From assembly GCA_022749755.1 (NCBI GenBank), contig CM040446.1, forward strand, positions 2,596,966 through 2,660,965: a stretch of DNA of 64,000 bases, written 5' to 3'. The DNA comes from Azadirachta indica. Taxonomy: Eukaryota; Streptophyta; Magnoliopsida; Sapindales; Meliaceae. The notes under the pieces are model-generated. The model ran no database searches. It saw only the letters and a list, made by a program, of their open reading frames with translations, and was not told where the DNA came from. The first letter of the stretch is position 1. Each line of letters starts with the position of its first letter. This document shows positions 48,990 through 59,999 of the stretch, piece after piece. The position numbers were made by a program, and so were the translations under genes.

Positions 48990-50319
48990 TTAGAGAATTG
49001 GCTTCTTGTTAGTATCATATAGATCACTCAATATTCGGACTAGCTTTTCCAGAATGGGAAATGAAATCATGATGTGAGATAGGAGAAATAGGTTTTCACA
49101 ATTGCTTGGAGAGACCATAACAGTTAAGTGCCTTAGCTTGGGTAATTCACGGACCAAGAAATGCATTTGTACCTGAAACATTCAACAAGAATAACGCAAT
49201 AGACTAACAAGTTATATTAAAACATTTAACACCTATGCACAGGATTAAATACAGACCTTCAGTTGAGGGAAATCCCAATTCCAGAACCTTCAGTTGAGGG
49301 AAGTAGCTCATTAATGGAACAATAACATGGTTTGCTTGAACTCTATGGAACTCGCTGCTGATGGATACTTCAACAAGTTGGGGAACATTCTCCACTTGCA
49401 ACTTGATGTTTGGTCCACAATATCTGAAGGACAAGAGACTTGGGGCCAAAATTCCAACTTCTTCAATGTGCATGCAGTTGCAAATTTCTAGGTTCTTCAG
49501 TTGGATTGATGGACCAACAACCGTCAGGCTTGATAGATTTGATGACCATGATACACATAATCGATCAAGTGGACAGTTGTGTATGAAAAACTCAAGAATC
49601 TCTCCAGTAACATTTACACCATAAAAACAAAGAGATCTCAAATACTTAATACTAGTTAAACCACACTGATTTTGGAGGCTATCATAAAACTCTTGTGGAA
49701 ATGTGTAATTATTATAATGAGGTGGTTGAAGGTGCAACTGCAAGTTTTGAACTCTCTTAGACATCATCGCTGTGTAAATCCAATTAGTAATGATACGTCC
49801 ATGAGAATTATCCAAAGGAAAACATATTCCAAACTCATCTATATTTAAAGCTCTATGTGATTCCAAGACTCTGTTCACCCAGTTAATGTACTTAGACGTT
49901 TGTTCACCTAAATTTATGCGTCGCTTCGAAACCGGAGAATATAAGTGAAGACCATCAAAGTTAAGAACAGTGGCAAAACACCACAAATATTTCCATCTGC
50001 TAGAAAGAACACTAGTCCTTGCAGCTTCCCTAAGTGTTAACCGAGAAATAATACTAACAAGAATATCATCTGAGAGTCTACTAATAAAATCCTCCAAAAT
50101 TTCGTCCTGCTTATTATCAAATTAATGAAAAAAATTGAAAATCAATCAATCTCATGAATAACATAATCAGCTCCACAAAATAACAAAAACATATAATAAA
50201 TTACAATACTATTATTTTTTGAAAATGTTATTAATAATAATAACAACCTTCCCCAGCCCTACCTCAACTAATACCTTCTCGCGGTCATCTGGAGAGGTTC
50301 CTCGCGCTCTCTTCCTCAT
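48990..50319 (-). pseudogene. F-box/LRR gene lacking its FBD exon (cluster locus E)
   Basis: Exon 1 is 50275-50319 (MRKRARGTSPDDREK). Exon 2 runs 50109 to about 49257 and is open throughout, with F-box LSDDILVSIISRLTLREA then VLSSRWKYLWC, and VNVTGEILEFFIHNCPLDRL. The 3' end of exon 2 has been rewritten: a 17-base word is repeated at 49255-49271 and 49286-49302. The conserved LDE/GT donor therefore becomes STEG with the GT one base out of phase, and splicing to exon 3 (from 49172) would give a stop after eight codons. Exon 3 keeps RELPKLRHLTV but lacks the usual LTLK/GT donor and ends at 48990. No FBD exon follows. If read through, it would make an F-box/LRR protein of about 310 residues. Confidence 0.75.
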
Positions 50320-50626
50320 TTCACTCTGAAAATTTAACCCGACCTTTGCCAGTATAACTAAACTATCCTGCAAGTAAAAGGCTTCGGCTGAAGTCTTCCA
50401 CTGCTTTCCTCTGGATTTGAAATGGGCTAGGAGAGCCGTCTATTCAGTTCTTTTTCAATTAATTTTTACTTATTGAGAGAAGTTTATTTTTAGGGTTTTG
50501 TAATGCCCAGTTCCCGCCAAATGTTTTTCGTTAAAAGGTTTTATGTGGCTCCCATTTTTTGACGTGTCGGTCTCCTTAAGAAAGCTGCATCATTCCATTA
50601 CCCATTATTTTTTTTTAATATTTGAC

Positions 50627-50682
<56 letters not shown>

Positions 50683-51200
50683 TTAAATGATGTAATTGCT
50701 TTGTGTCCCCCGAGTTTGTATAAAAAAAATTTATTTGCAGAAGTAATAATAAAAAGGATAAAAGATATTTTACTTTTTAAATATATATATATTTAAAGGA
50801 AGATAATTTTATATTTTTATATTAATTATTAAAATATTTATAAAATAATGTAAGAATATGAATAAAATATAAAATATAAATAATTATGTTTAACGTGATT
50901 TGATCATATTTTACCGCCTGAAACTAAGCAATAAGATTGGTAATTTAATAAACAATAAATATATTTTTATTGGTACTCTACAAATTAAGCCTAATATCAA
51001 AATAACATTATAAATTCTAAGTATAATTCATAATTAAACGACCCATAATAAATTATCATTCATTCAATTGTTTTTGCAGTCATTAAATATATAAACCTTT
51101 TCTTTCTTTATAAAAAAATATATATAAAAATATTTTTTTAAAAAAATCATGCATCCCATTTACCATACTTAAAAAATCAATTATTAGCAATTCAAATAAC
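50320..51200. other. Intergenic gap between loci E and F
   Basis: Promoter side of locus E followed by very AT-rich DNA that contains the palindromic trinucleotide tract at 50627-50684. No gene is seen. Confidence 0.5.
50627..50684. repeat. (TAA)10 T (ATT)9 palindromic microsatellite
   Basis: Ten TAA units switch to nine ATT units around a single T, giving a near-perfect 58-bp palindrome able to fold into a hairpin or cruciform. Confidence 0.95.
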
Positions 51201-51214
51201 TTCATTGTAAGCCA

Positions 51215-51460
51215 TCAAGCCAAAAGCGTGATGGTCAACTGAACTCATTCGTAATATTAGAGTGAGTTTGAATTTCACTAACGACAATTGGTAGAATTTC
51301 TCATTATATATAAGTTTGTCTCTTGTTGAGAACAGATTTTTACTTGTTGGGTATGTTAAAATGATATTTGTATCTTTTTAATATTATTAGTAGAGTTTCC
51401 ATTAATTACGGGTAGATTTTAAATATCAAAATAGATTTGTAATACTTAAAAAAAAAACCA
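51215..51460 (+). mobile_element. Possible tRNA-derived SINE
   Basis: GCGTGATGGTCAACTGAACTC resembles a polymerase III A-box region. About 35 bases on, GAGTTTGAATTTCACTAACG resembles a diverged B box (canonical GGTTCGAATCC). The unit ends in an A-rich tail (about 51449-51458). This fits plant SINE layout. No clean target duplication was found. Confidence 0.4.
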
Positions 51461-51719
51461 ATACCAAACAACTCACAGGTTTCAATTTGTCAAAACCAAG
51501 ATTCATAACAAGCTTACAAATAAATGCCACAAGTCCGAGGGCAAATATTCAACATGGAATGGTTATTTTGGCAGCAAAGATGCAGCTCTGTCTGGTGTTT
51601 TTTAAATATCTGAAATTGTTAAACAACAGTCTTATGGTTCTACTTGCACACGTAAGTAGAAGACAACAATACAAATTAAATCCTAGAGCGAGAAAATAGT
51701 AGGTGTCTTCATTTTAAAG

Positions 51720-53283
51720 GATTACAAGTTGAACGCCATCAGGCAACTATGCTTGAGAAAGTGATTATTAAACGCAATGATACTTGCGTTTAATAATCAC
51801 TTTCTCAAGCATAGTTGCATTTCCAAACACATAAGTTGCAATTCCAAGATCACTTGCAAGGTTAAAACCAAACCCGCAAAATTCCACCACCATGCAAAAT
51901 AATGTGCAACTGCAATAACAGAAAAAATGCAACAGCTATACAAAATGCCAAAGAAATCCACAACTACTTTATCTTGTAGGCTTCTTCTACTTAGTACTAG
52001 AATAAGTCACTACAGAGAAGAACACAGAAGCATTAAGCATATTCTTGAGCAGAGAAAACGTAGAATATGATGATCACTAAAATGACCACACAAAAGACAA
52101 TCACTAAAACAAAGCTTGAGACGTTCATTTTGGATCATTATCCACCTCCAAATCCCAACTAAACTCATATAGCTATGCCAAACCTATCCGTTCTCTATAT
52201 ATACTGAACTCTTAAAATAATTGGAAATTAGTTTAAACTAGATTAAAGCTTAGTTTGTGATTTTTGTGCTTATGCTGCAATAAGAAAGCATAACAATTAA
52301 AGTGTTTGCTAAGCACTAATTTTTAGTGGAAATCACTCATTTTTTTCATTTATATTATATGTATCTCACAACCGTTATTCAAAGTTACAACACCTCAATT
52401 TTGAACAAAGCATGAATTACAATAAAAATTAGAGTCAAAAGAAAGGTGTAGGAATAAATCTTTTTAGGCCATTAACTTCTAACATTTATAATTTTTTAAT
52501 AGGATGTTAACTGAAATTCCAATCTTAAATAATATTTAGATACATCAAAATTATAATCATCAAAACATACATTCAAGAGCTGCAGTGAAATATATTGCAA
52601 GGTTTCCTCTCTAAACTCTTTTAAATGCTCAAACATTAAAGAAATCGTGAAACTACAGCTACGTACATTCGTGACCATCTAATCAATCCCAAACATAACT
52701 CCTCAATTGGGAAGTAACATGTTCAAATTTTTACCTTCAATGTAAGCTTTTGCAGCAAAGGACACGCCTTCAAGATCTCAGCCAACCAAGTTAGCCTTTC
52801 GCAACTACATGGTGGGATTTGAAGTGCTAAGCGCCTTAGATTGGGTAATAATTGACATTCTTGAAACAGCTTATATACCTGAAAAATAGACCAGGATTTA
52901 CGAAATAGACTAGAAAGTTCTATTAAAACCTTTAAAACATACACACATGATAAAATACAAACCTCATCCACGTAAAATACCAAGTCAAAATTCATCAGTT
53001 GAGAACAACAGGTTATAATCCGATGAATAACATCCCTCATTTCAAGTCCACGGCGTGAAAATTCAATTCTTACATCAGTAAGTCGGAGTACATTCTTAAC
53101 ATGCAACTTGAAATTTGGTCCAAAATAATCGAAGGACAAGAGACTCGGGGCAGACATTTCAGCATCTTTCAAATTGTCACAGCTGTGAATAACTAGTCCT
53201 TCAATTGGATTGATGAACCAACAACCTTTAAACTTGTTAAACTTAGAGAGCAGGCAATGGATAATTGATCAAGAGGACAAGCA
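51720..53283 (-). pseudogene. 5'-truncated F-box/LRR/FBD pseudogene (cluster locus F)
   Basis: Homology begins abruptly at about 53283 within the LRR part (CPLDQLSIACSLSL), so exon 1, the F-box and half of exon 2 are gone. A frameshift near 53200 (QLKD then TAG) separates this from the next piece (MKDAEMSAPSLLSFDYFGPNF, 52980-53172). Exon 3 is 52735-52878, 144 bases, with one extra Leu codon compared with its relatives. The FBD exon (about 51720-51910) is frameshifted near its start, and its middle is replaced by a perfect inverted copy of neighbouring sequence (51743-51777 against 51784-51818). The FBD tail LPDGVQLVIL survives beyond it. Confidence 0.87.
51743..51818. repeat. Perfect 35-bp fold-back inverted repeat, 6-base loop
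   Basis: The arms 51743-51777 and 51784-51818 are exact reverse complements around TGATAC. The arm starting GCAACTATGCTTGAG on the minus strand is the conserved FBD segment encoding ATMLEKVIIKR. The other arm is the same sequence turned round. Confidence 0.97.
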
Positions 53284-54991
53284 TGTAATAAGTCTTTTGA
53301 CTAGCGGTCAGCGAAGTCAGTAAGTTAGTAAGTTAATTGATATTAATAGATACTATATATTCTTATTTATAAAAAGGTAAAATAGCGGGGATCTAGATGC
53401 TATTACCCATTCAATTATTGGTTTTTGGTAATGCAACAAGCACGAATCCCACGTTTCCTAATTTACTTCATGTTATTGTTTAAATAATATGATTTGTAAT
53501 ATTATTTTATTTAAAAAAATTGCGTTCGATGTACTTCAATCTTATCTTATTACATAAAAAGAAACGTTATAATAAATAATTAAAAGGATTTCTTCTTCCT
53601 CGTGAATTTTCGAAGTGCGGAGATCGACAGTGTGAAAAACGAATCTTTTAAATATAAAATAAAAATACTGGAAAAGAATAATAACATTCAGGTGCCATAT
53701 TTTCATCTTGCCATGAAAAAAGACGTAACTTGCTCATGTAGTAAATTGATTGCTAACGTCGGTTGAAATGACTGTATCACCCTTCAATGTTAATCTCTTG
53801 ATTTGTTGTTTTTACAAATATATATATATATATATATTGAGATTTTAGTTAAATGTGTAACAAAACTTTAGACCTAGACCATTATAGGTTTTACCCGTAG
53901 GTCTATGTCTATACGAGAGATCGAGAAAGAGGTTAAAATCTATCTAGCCCAAGAATAGATTGATTTCTCTGTTGCGGTTGATTTGGTTTCAAACATTCAC
54001 TAGAAATTAAAGACTCATTTCATATAAATAAATAAAAGATCAAAAGTCTTTTTTTTTTTTATAAAATTTTATATTAATTGTAAAATATTAAATATAAACA
54101 CATCTAACAGTTTAAATTACATCTGATTATATATTTAATGTATATATCGAATATAATTTCAACTCTTAAATATGTTTATATTTAATAATTTATAATTAAT
54201 ATAAATTTTTGTATAAAAAAATAAGTGTTGATCATACCTAATAAATTAATTATACTTTTATTGGTTGAAACACAAAAATATAAAGAACTAAATATCATTA
54301 CCCTTTTAATAATCGAGAGTTGTATCACGTATGGGGTTGCCCACCTTCTGCCGTCTGCTGAGAAAGGAACTTTCGGGATGCAAAAGCGACACAAATCCCA
54401 CGTTTTTCGAGTATATTTTTATATTATTATTTTTTAATAATAAAAGCGTTATATTTGTTGCATTCTGATATCAAAATAGATAATTAAAAATACACATACA
54501 TAATTTTACACCGAGGTCCCTGTTATTTATTTAAAACTCATAAAACATCAAAAGTGTGAAAATTTCATGGGTAAAGTCCCTGTTGAGTATTGAATCGTTG
54601 ATTAATTTGTCACACTAAATGTTATGTACTTATTTATTTTTCGATAAATAACAGGTACCCAGGAGTAAATTTATCAAATTCTTTCTCGGTCTAATAAGCT
54701 TTGGGGGCCACAGTACTCCATAGACAAATTTTCTGCTTCAGATTCATTAGTACAAGAGTAGAGCGCTAAGGAACAGAGAATGTACAAACCTACTTAAACA
54801 CCATCTGCTATAGCACTAAATTACAAATAAAGGACCTCGAGTATAAATCATTATAGCTTTTAATTTACACCAATAGAGATTGAAGTCTCAATCACACAAT
54901 AACTATAAGGTTTGTGGTAATTGATTACTGAGTTCGACTCCTTCGGCTACATTTATCTCTTAGCTGGCAGCATGCTGTTGTTATGGAGAAG
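53284..54991. other. Intergenic gap between loci F and G
   Basis: No gene is seen. It includes a TA tract (about 53818-53837) and the block (about 54270-54660) homologous to 48090-48540. An A/T-rich stretch at 54000-54240 has no coding signal. Confidence 0.5.
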
Positions 54992-57028
54992 TTACAGGAT
55001 TACAAGTTCAACCCCTTGAGGTAATCTGGTCTCTAGTTTCTTGGCCCTCTGTCTAGCTGCTTTTTTCTTCTTGTAATCCTCAAACACCCAAGGGGTTCCA
55101 AGCAATGATGGAGGGGTGGGTTCAATGATCACTTTCTCAAGCATGGTTGCAATTTCAAGCAAGTAAAAAGCAAGTTCAAGTTCAATAGGAAGCCCAAGGA
55201 ATCCAATCAATTCTACCACCTTCAGTTGTTGATGTGAGCATGTGGGCAACTGACACTCTGGAACAATTTCAGAGCCAACATATATTGTCTGCAACTGTAG
55301 AAAAGAAGCATCATAAGCATTATCTTCTAGGCTACCTTTATCGAATACAACAACAAACAAACAGTAAGCAGAGTGAAATAGAAGCATATTCCTACGCAGA
55401 GAACATAATTAAAGATGCCTCGTATCAAAAGCTTGCACACACGAAAATAGAGCATTTATTCCAAATCACTATTGCACCCAATAGTCCCTGATTAATTTTC
55501 ATAGAACTCTACCAAATTTGTCCCTTCTTGGCAAGCATTACACCCCATAAGGTCATCACTTCATATTTAAGCGCAAAAGATAATTAGAGTAAGGTTACTT
55601 AGCTGATATCTTTCAAATGCTGGGTGAAGAAAGAAGATAATTATGCTCAAATTTTTACCATATCAACAAGCTACAACTACTTTACTAACCATTGCATCTA
55701 TGTCAAACTTCTCAAGGTTAAAATATTTACCTTCAACGTGAACTTCTGCAAGAAGGGACATGCCTCCATCATGCAAGTCAGACCAAGGAGGCTTTTACTA
55801 GAAAATGCAACAACATTAAATGTTAATTCCCTTAGTTTAGGTAATTCACACTGGGGAAATTGCATATTTTCCTGAGAAAGAGAACAAGAATGAGCCAATA
55901 GAAGTAGACATTATACTAGAACACACGTGCACACTTAAAATTAGAATACTAACCGCATTCAAGACAAATCCCAGCTCCAGAGTCTTCAGCTGAGGGAAAT
56001 AGCTTATAATTGGGACAATAAAATGCCTCACTTGAACCCCATATCCCCCACCAATGGATACATCAAGAAGGTTGGGAACATTATCAATGTGTAACTTGAT
56101 TTCTGGTCCATAATATTTAAATGATCTAAGGCCTGGGGCAGAAATTTGAATTTCTTCCATAAAGTAGCAATGGTAAATGTCTAGGTACTTCAATTGGACT
56201 GATGAACCAACAACCTTCAAGCTTAATAAATCTAAAGAAAATACCACACGCAGTCGATCAAGTAGTGGACAACTGTATATGAAAAACTCAAGAATCTCTC
56301 CAGTAACATTTACAGCATCCAAGCACAAGGATCTCAGAGATTTAATATTGGATAAACTGGAGGGGCTTTGGAGGCAGTTCAAAAACGACTGTGGGAAGGT
56401 ATAAAGCTCAAGAGGTGGGCAAAACCCTCCCACAACAGGATTCAAGTTCAACTCAAGGTTTTCAACTCTCTTAGCTAACGCTGTACGGATCCAATTAGTA
56501 ACGTGATATCCATGAGTATTGCGCAACTCAAAACATAATCTAAACTCAGTTATACATAAACCTCTGTGCAATTGTAAGACTCTATTCACCCAGTTGATGT
56601 ACTTAAACCTCTCTTCTTCTAACATGGCTGGATCCTTTTTAACATTCCACAGCAACCTTAAAGCACTAAAATTAAGAGCAGTGGTAAAAGTCCACAAATA
56701 TTTCCATCTACTGGAAAGAACACTAGTCCTTGCAGCTTCCCTAACAGTTAAACGAGAGATAATATTAACAATAATCTCATCTGGCAATCTACTAATCCAA
56801 TCTTCCAACATTTCATCCTGCTTAGCATCCAGCTGAGGCAAAAAATTGAAAATCATTCAATCTCAGGAAAAAAAAAAAAAACATCACAACAAACTTAAAA
56901 TTAAATTATCCACAAACCCCATTACATAAAAGAAGAAAAAAAAACCTAAAAATTATGTAAAAATAATGAATTTCCAGCAACACCTTTTCTTGGCCATTTT
57001 CAGAGCTCAGCCGTGTTCGTTTCCTCAT
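54992..57028 (-). CDS. F-box/LRR/FBD protein (cluster locus G, intact)
   Basis: Predicted SCF substrate adaptor; target unknown. The exons are 56984-57028 (MRKRTRLSSENGQEK), 55954-56832, 55731-55871 (141 bases) and 54992-55288, all GT-AG and phase 0, giving 453 residues without a break. Exon 2 opens LDAKQDEMLEDW. The F-box is LPDEIIVNIISRLTVREA then VLSSRWKYLWT. LRR-type segments include SLRSLCLDAVNVTGEILEFF, GSSVQLKYLDI and SAPGLRSFKYYGPEIKLH. Exon 3 has CELPKLRELTF. The FBD exon carries HQQLKVVELIGFLG and ATMLEKVIIEP, followed by a Lys/Arg-rich stretch and LPQGVELVIL. The Lys/Arg-rich first exon could act in nuclear localisation (inference). It is one of the two best-preserved copies. Confidence 0.9.
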
Positions 57029-58090
57029 TTTCTCCGAAAATTCACCTCAGCTTTGCCCTAATGCAGATCAAGTGATGGATCAAGAAAACGGAAAATCCTA
57101 GCCGCAGCTGAAACCGATTTCGTTGGGCTTCGTAACTGGTTCAGCTCAGTACAGCTTAGATATATAGAAATCGAAAGACAAACAATGGCGTCCTTTTAGT
57201 CCGGATTTTGCGAAGGGCCGAAAAATCTTTCCATTCAGTGCAAAACCCGAGGCGTTGGTTCGGTGAAAAGGACGAGAGCATTTTTTTCCAATGTGATTAT
57301 TTTTATTTTTTATTTTGTTTTGGATTGTTCTTTTACTTTTATTATTATGTTTAATTTCTCTTGCTTAGAAGCAGCCATTTTAATCCTAAACAAGTTTAAC
57401 TTACAGAGCTTCTTTATACGGATATGAGCGTTTTTTGTTTATCTTTTATTTTTCCAACTTTAATTTGTTAAATACTTTTCTGAAATTATAATTTATGTTA
57501 TTTTTAAAATATATATAGATAAAAAATTATATTTTATATGTTTTAGTTTTAGTTTGTTATATAAATTTTGTTAAAATAGAAGTTTTATCTTTTTTAATAG
57601 TAATTTTCAGAGAATAGATTTATTTTTTAAAACAATAATTTGATTTCTTGAACGTAAATCATTGAAAATAAAACATTGCTTATTTTGAGTTAAACAATGA
57701 CGAGCGCTGATATTCTCAAGAGGGTGTTTTCAAACCGTTTTTAAAAATAAAAAAAAATATTTTAAAAATAGTATTTTCGAGACTGAGAAACACTTTGGTA
57801 ATATTGAAAACAATTTTAAAAACAAAAACAATACAACTGCTTAATATTAATTTAAAAAATGAGTAAAAAAATTTCGCGTTTGAAACCTAAAGATTTCATA
57901 GAACTCTGCTTAACATATCTTATCTAAGCAAAATCCCTGTACACACCTAACTTAAACATGTAAAAGAAAATCCGAAGACATCGGAATATTGCTTCGAACA
58001 TTCAAATTATGATTAGTTAATGAACAATTTTATAACCCGTTAAAGGTACAACTGTATAGTTCTGGGTGTGCTTTGATTACAGAATAATAG
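57029..58090. other. Promoter side of locus G and intergenic gap
   Basis: The first 250 bases upstream of locus G share wording with the same region of locus H (GGGCCGA, then ATTTTTT/CATTTCTTTT, then GTGCAAAA and GAGGCGTT/GAGCCATT), so the promoters were duplicated with the genes. The remainder is AT-rich without a gene. Confidence 0.5.
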
Positions 58091-59991
58091 TTAATTGATT
58101 ACAAGTTTAACCCTTGGAGGTAAGACTTGCTCTAGCTTCTCAGCTCTCCTTCTAGCCGCATGTATGTTTGCATCAAGCTTATACTCCCATGGTTCAACTT
58201 CAATATGCATTTCCTCCAGCATGTTTGCAGTTCCAAGGAAGTAAACTGCAAGTTGAAGTTCAACTCGATGTCCAGAAAATCCAATCAGTTCCACCACCTT
58301 AAGATGTCGATGACAGTCGTTTGGAAATGGGGGCCTTGTTATTTCTTTGCAATAATTGAATACCTCCAACTATAAAAACAACAAAGCGACATATCATGTA
58401 GAAACTGCATCGGTCTTGTTAGAGAGAAAAAGACAATAGATCATGTAAAAATCCAAAATTCTTGATACTATCAAGGAAATTTTGTCAAAAACACTCCAAA
58501 AGCAGAGGATTGGTTCAGGCAGTTAAAAGTTGAGTTATAAGAAAACTTGACAACATTAAGAAATTAAACTAGATGAAAACAAAGATAAGATTATTTGATG
58601 CCACCTACAAACTAAACAGAAAAACATTCGAAATTTAGTCAAGTTCACAGAGAATTAATAAGGTAAATGATATATCATACTTGGCTGATACTTTACAAAT
58701 ACTATTATAATCATCTTATCTGTGAGAAACTTTATTTACCTTCAATGTAAGCTTCTGCAGAATGGGACATGAATTCATCATGCGAGTCAAACCAAGAAGG
58801 CTATTACAATGATGTGCACTAACGATAAATGTTAAGTGCCTCAGTTGAGGCAATTCACACTGTGGGAATTGTATATTTTCCTGAAAAACACAACAGAGAT
58901 AAGATTACAAGACTTAAAAACTATATTAAGGAAGCCATAATCCTTAAGAAATTTAGGATGCTAACCTCACTCACATCAACATGCAACTCAAGAGTCTTCA
59001 GCTGTGGGAAATAGCTTACAATTGGGCCAAGAACTCTTTCCACTCCAATCCCATGCCCCTCAGTGCCACCACCAATTGCTACATCATAAAGTCGCGGAAC
59101 ATTCTTGATATTATATTTGATTTTTGGTCCATAATATTTAAATGACAAAAGACTTGGGCAAGAAATTTCAAGTTCTTCTAGATTGCTGCAACAGTCAATC
59201 TCTAGGCACTTCAATTGAGTTAATGAACCAACAACCTTCAATCTTAATAGATTATCTGAACGGCCCACACGTAGTTCATCAAGATACGGACAATTGTATA
59301 TAAAAAACTCAAGAACATCTCCCGTAACATTCACAGTATCAAAATAGAGAGACCTTAGATTCTTGATACAAGACAAACCATGAGGACTTTTGAGGTTGTC
59401 GTAACACTCTTGTGTTAATGTGTATATCCCAGGAGGAGGTGGCCAACAAAGAGCAGGAAGCAAATTCAACTCCAACTTTTGAACTCTCTTTGATATTGCA
59501 GTGTGAATCCAATTGGTAATGTTACTTTCATGAGAAGCATCTAAATCAAAACTTATAATAAACTCATTTAAACTAAAACCTCTATGTGATTCTAACACTT
59601 TATTCACCCAGTTAATGTAACTAGCCCTTTCTTCAACTATAGTATCTTCACTAACACTCTTCAGCAACTCTGAACCATCAAAGTCAAGACTGGTGATAAA
59701 AGTCCACAGATATTTCCATCTACTAGAAAGAACACTGGTTCTTGCAGCTTCATCAAGATTTAACCTAGAGATAATATTAACAAGAATATCATCCGGGAGT
59801 CTACTGATCCAATCCTCTGAAATTTCATCCTGTTTAGTATCAAACTGATGCAAATAAATGAAAATTATTCAATACAATCGGCAGTACAAAATAACAATAA
59901 CCCATAAATAAGAAATTACAAAAATTACTAAAAATAATCGAAAATCATAACTTGCCATATTCTAACCTCAAGCCGTGCTTTTTTCATCATT
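58091..59991 (-). CDS. F-box/LRR/FBD protein (cluster locus H, intact)
   Basis: Predicted SCF substrate adaptor; target unknown. The exons are 59968-59991 (MMKKARLE), 58966-59844, 58740-58880 (141 bases) and 58091-58369, all GT-AG and phase 0, giving 440 residues. Exon 2 opens FDTKQDEISEDW. The F-box is LPDDILVNIISRLNLDEA then VLSSRWKYLWT. LRR segments include NLRSLYFDTVNVTGDVLEFF and GSLTQLKCLEI. Exon 3 has CELPQLRHLTF. The FBD exon has HRHLKVVELIGFSG, ANMLEEMHIEV, an Arg-rich helix and LPPRVKLVIN. Exon 2 is exactly as long as in locus G (879 bases), so G and H are likely the closest pair and stand next to each other. Confidence 0.9.
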
Positions 59992-59999
59992 TTCGCTGA

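Noticed and set aside
54900..54965. GAGTTCGACTCCTTCGGCTAC, tRNA-like
   Set aside because: No A box at the right distance and no acceptor stem.
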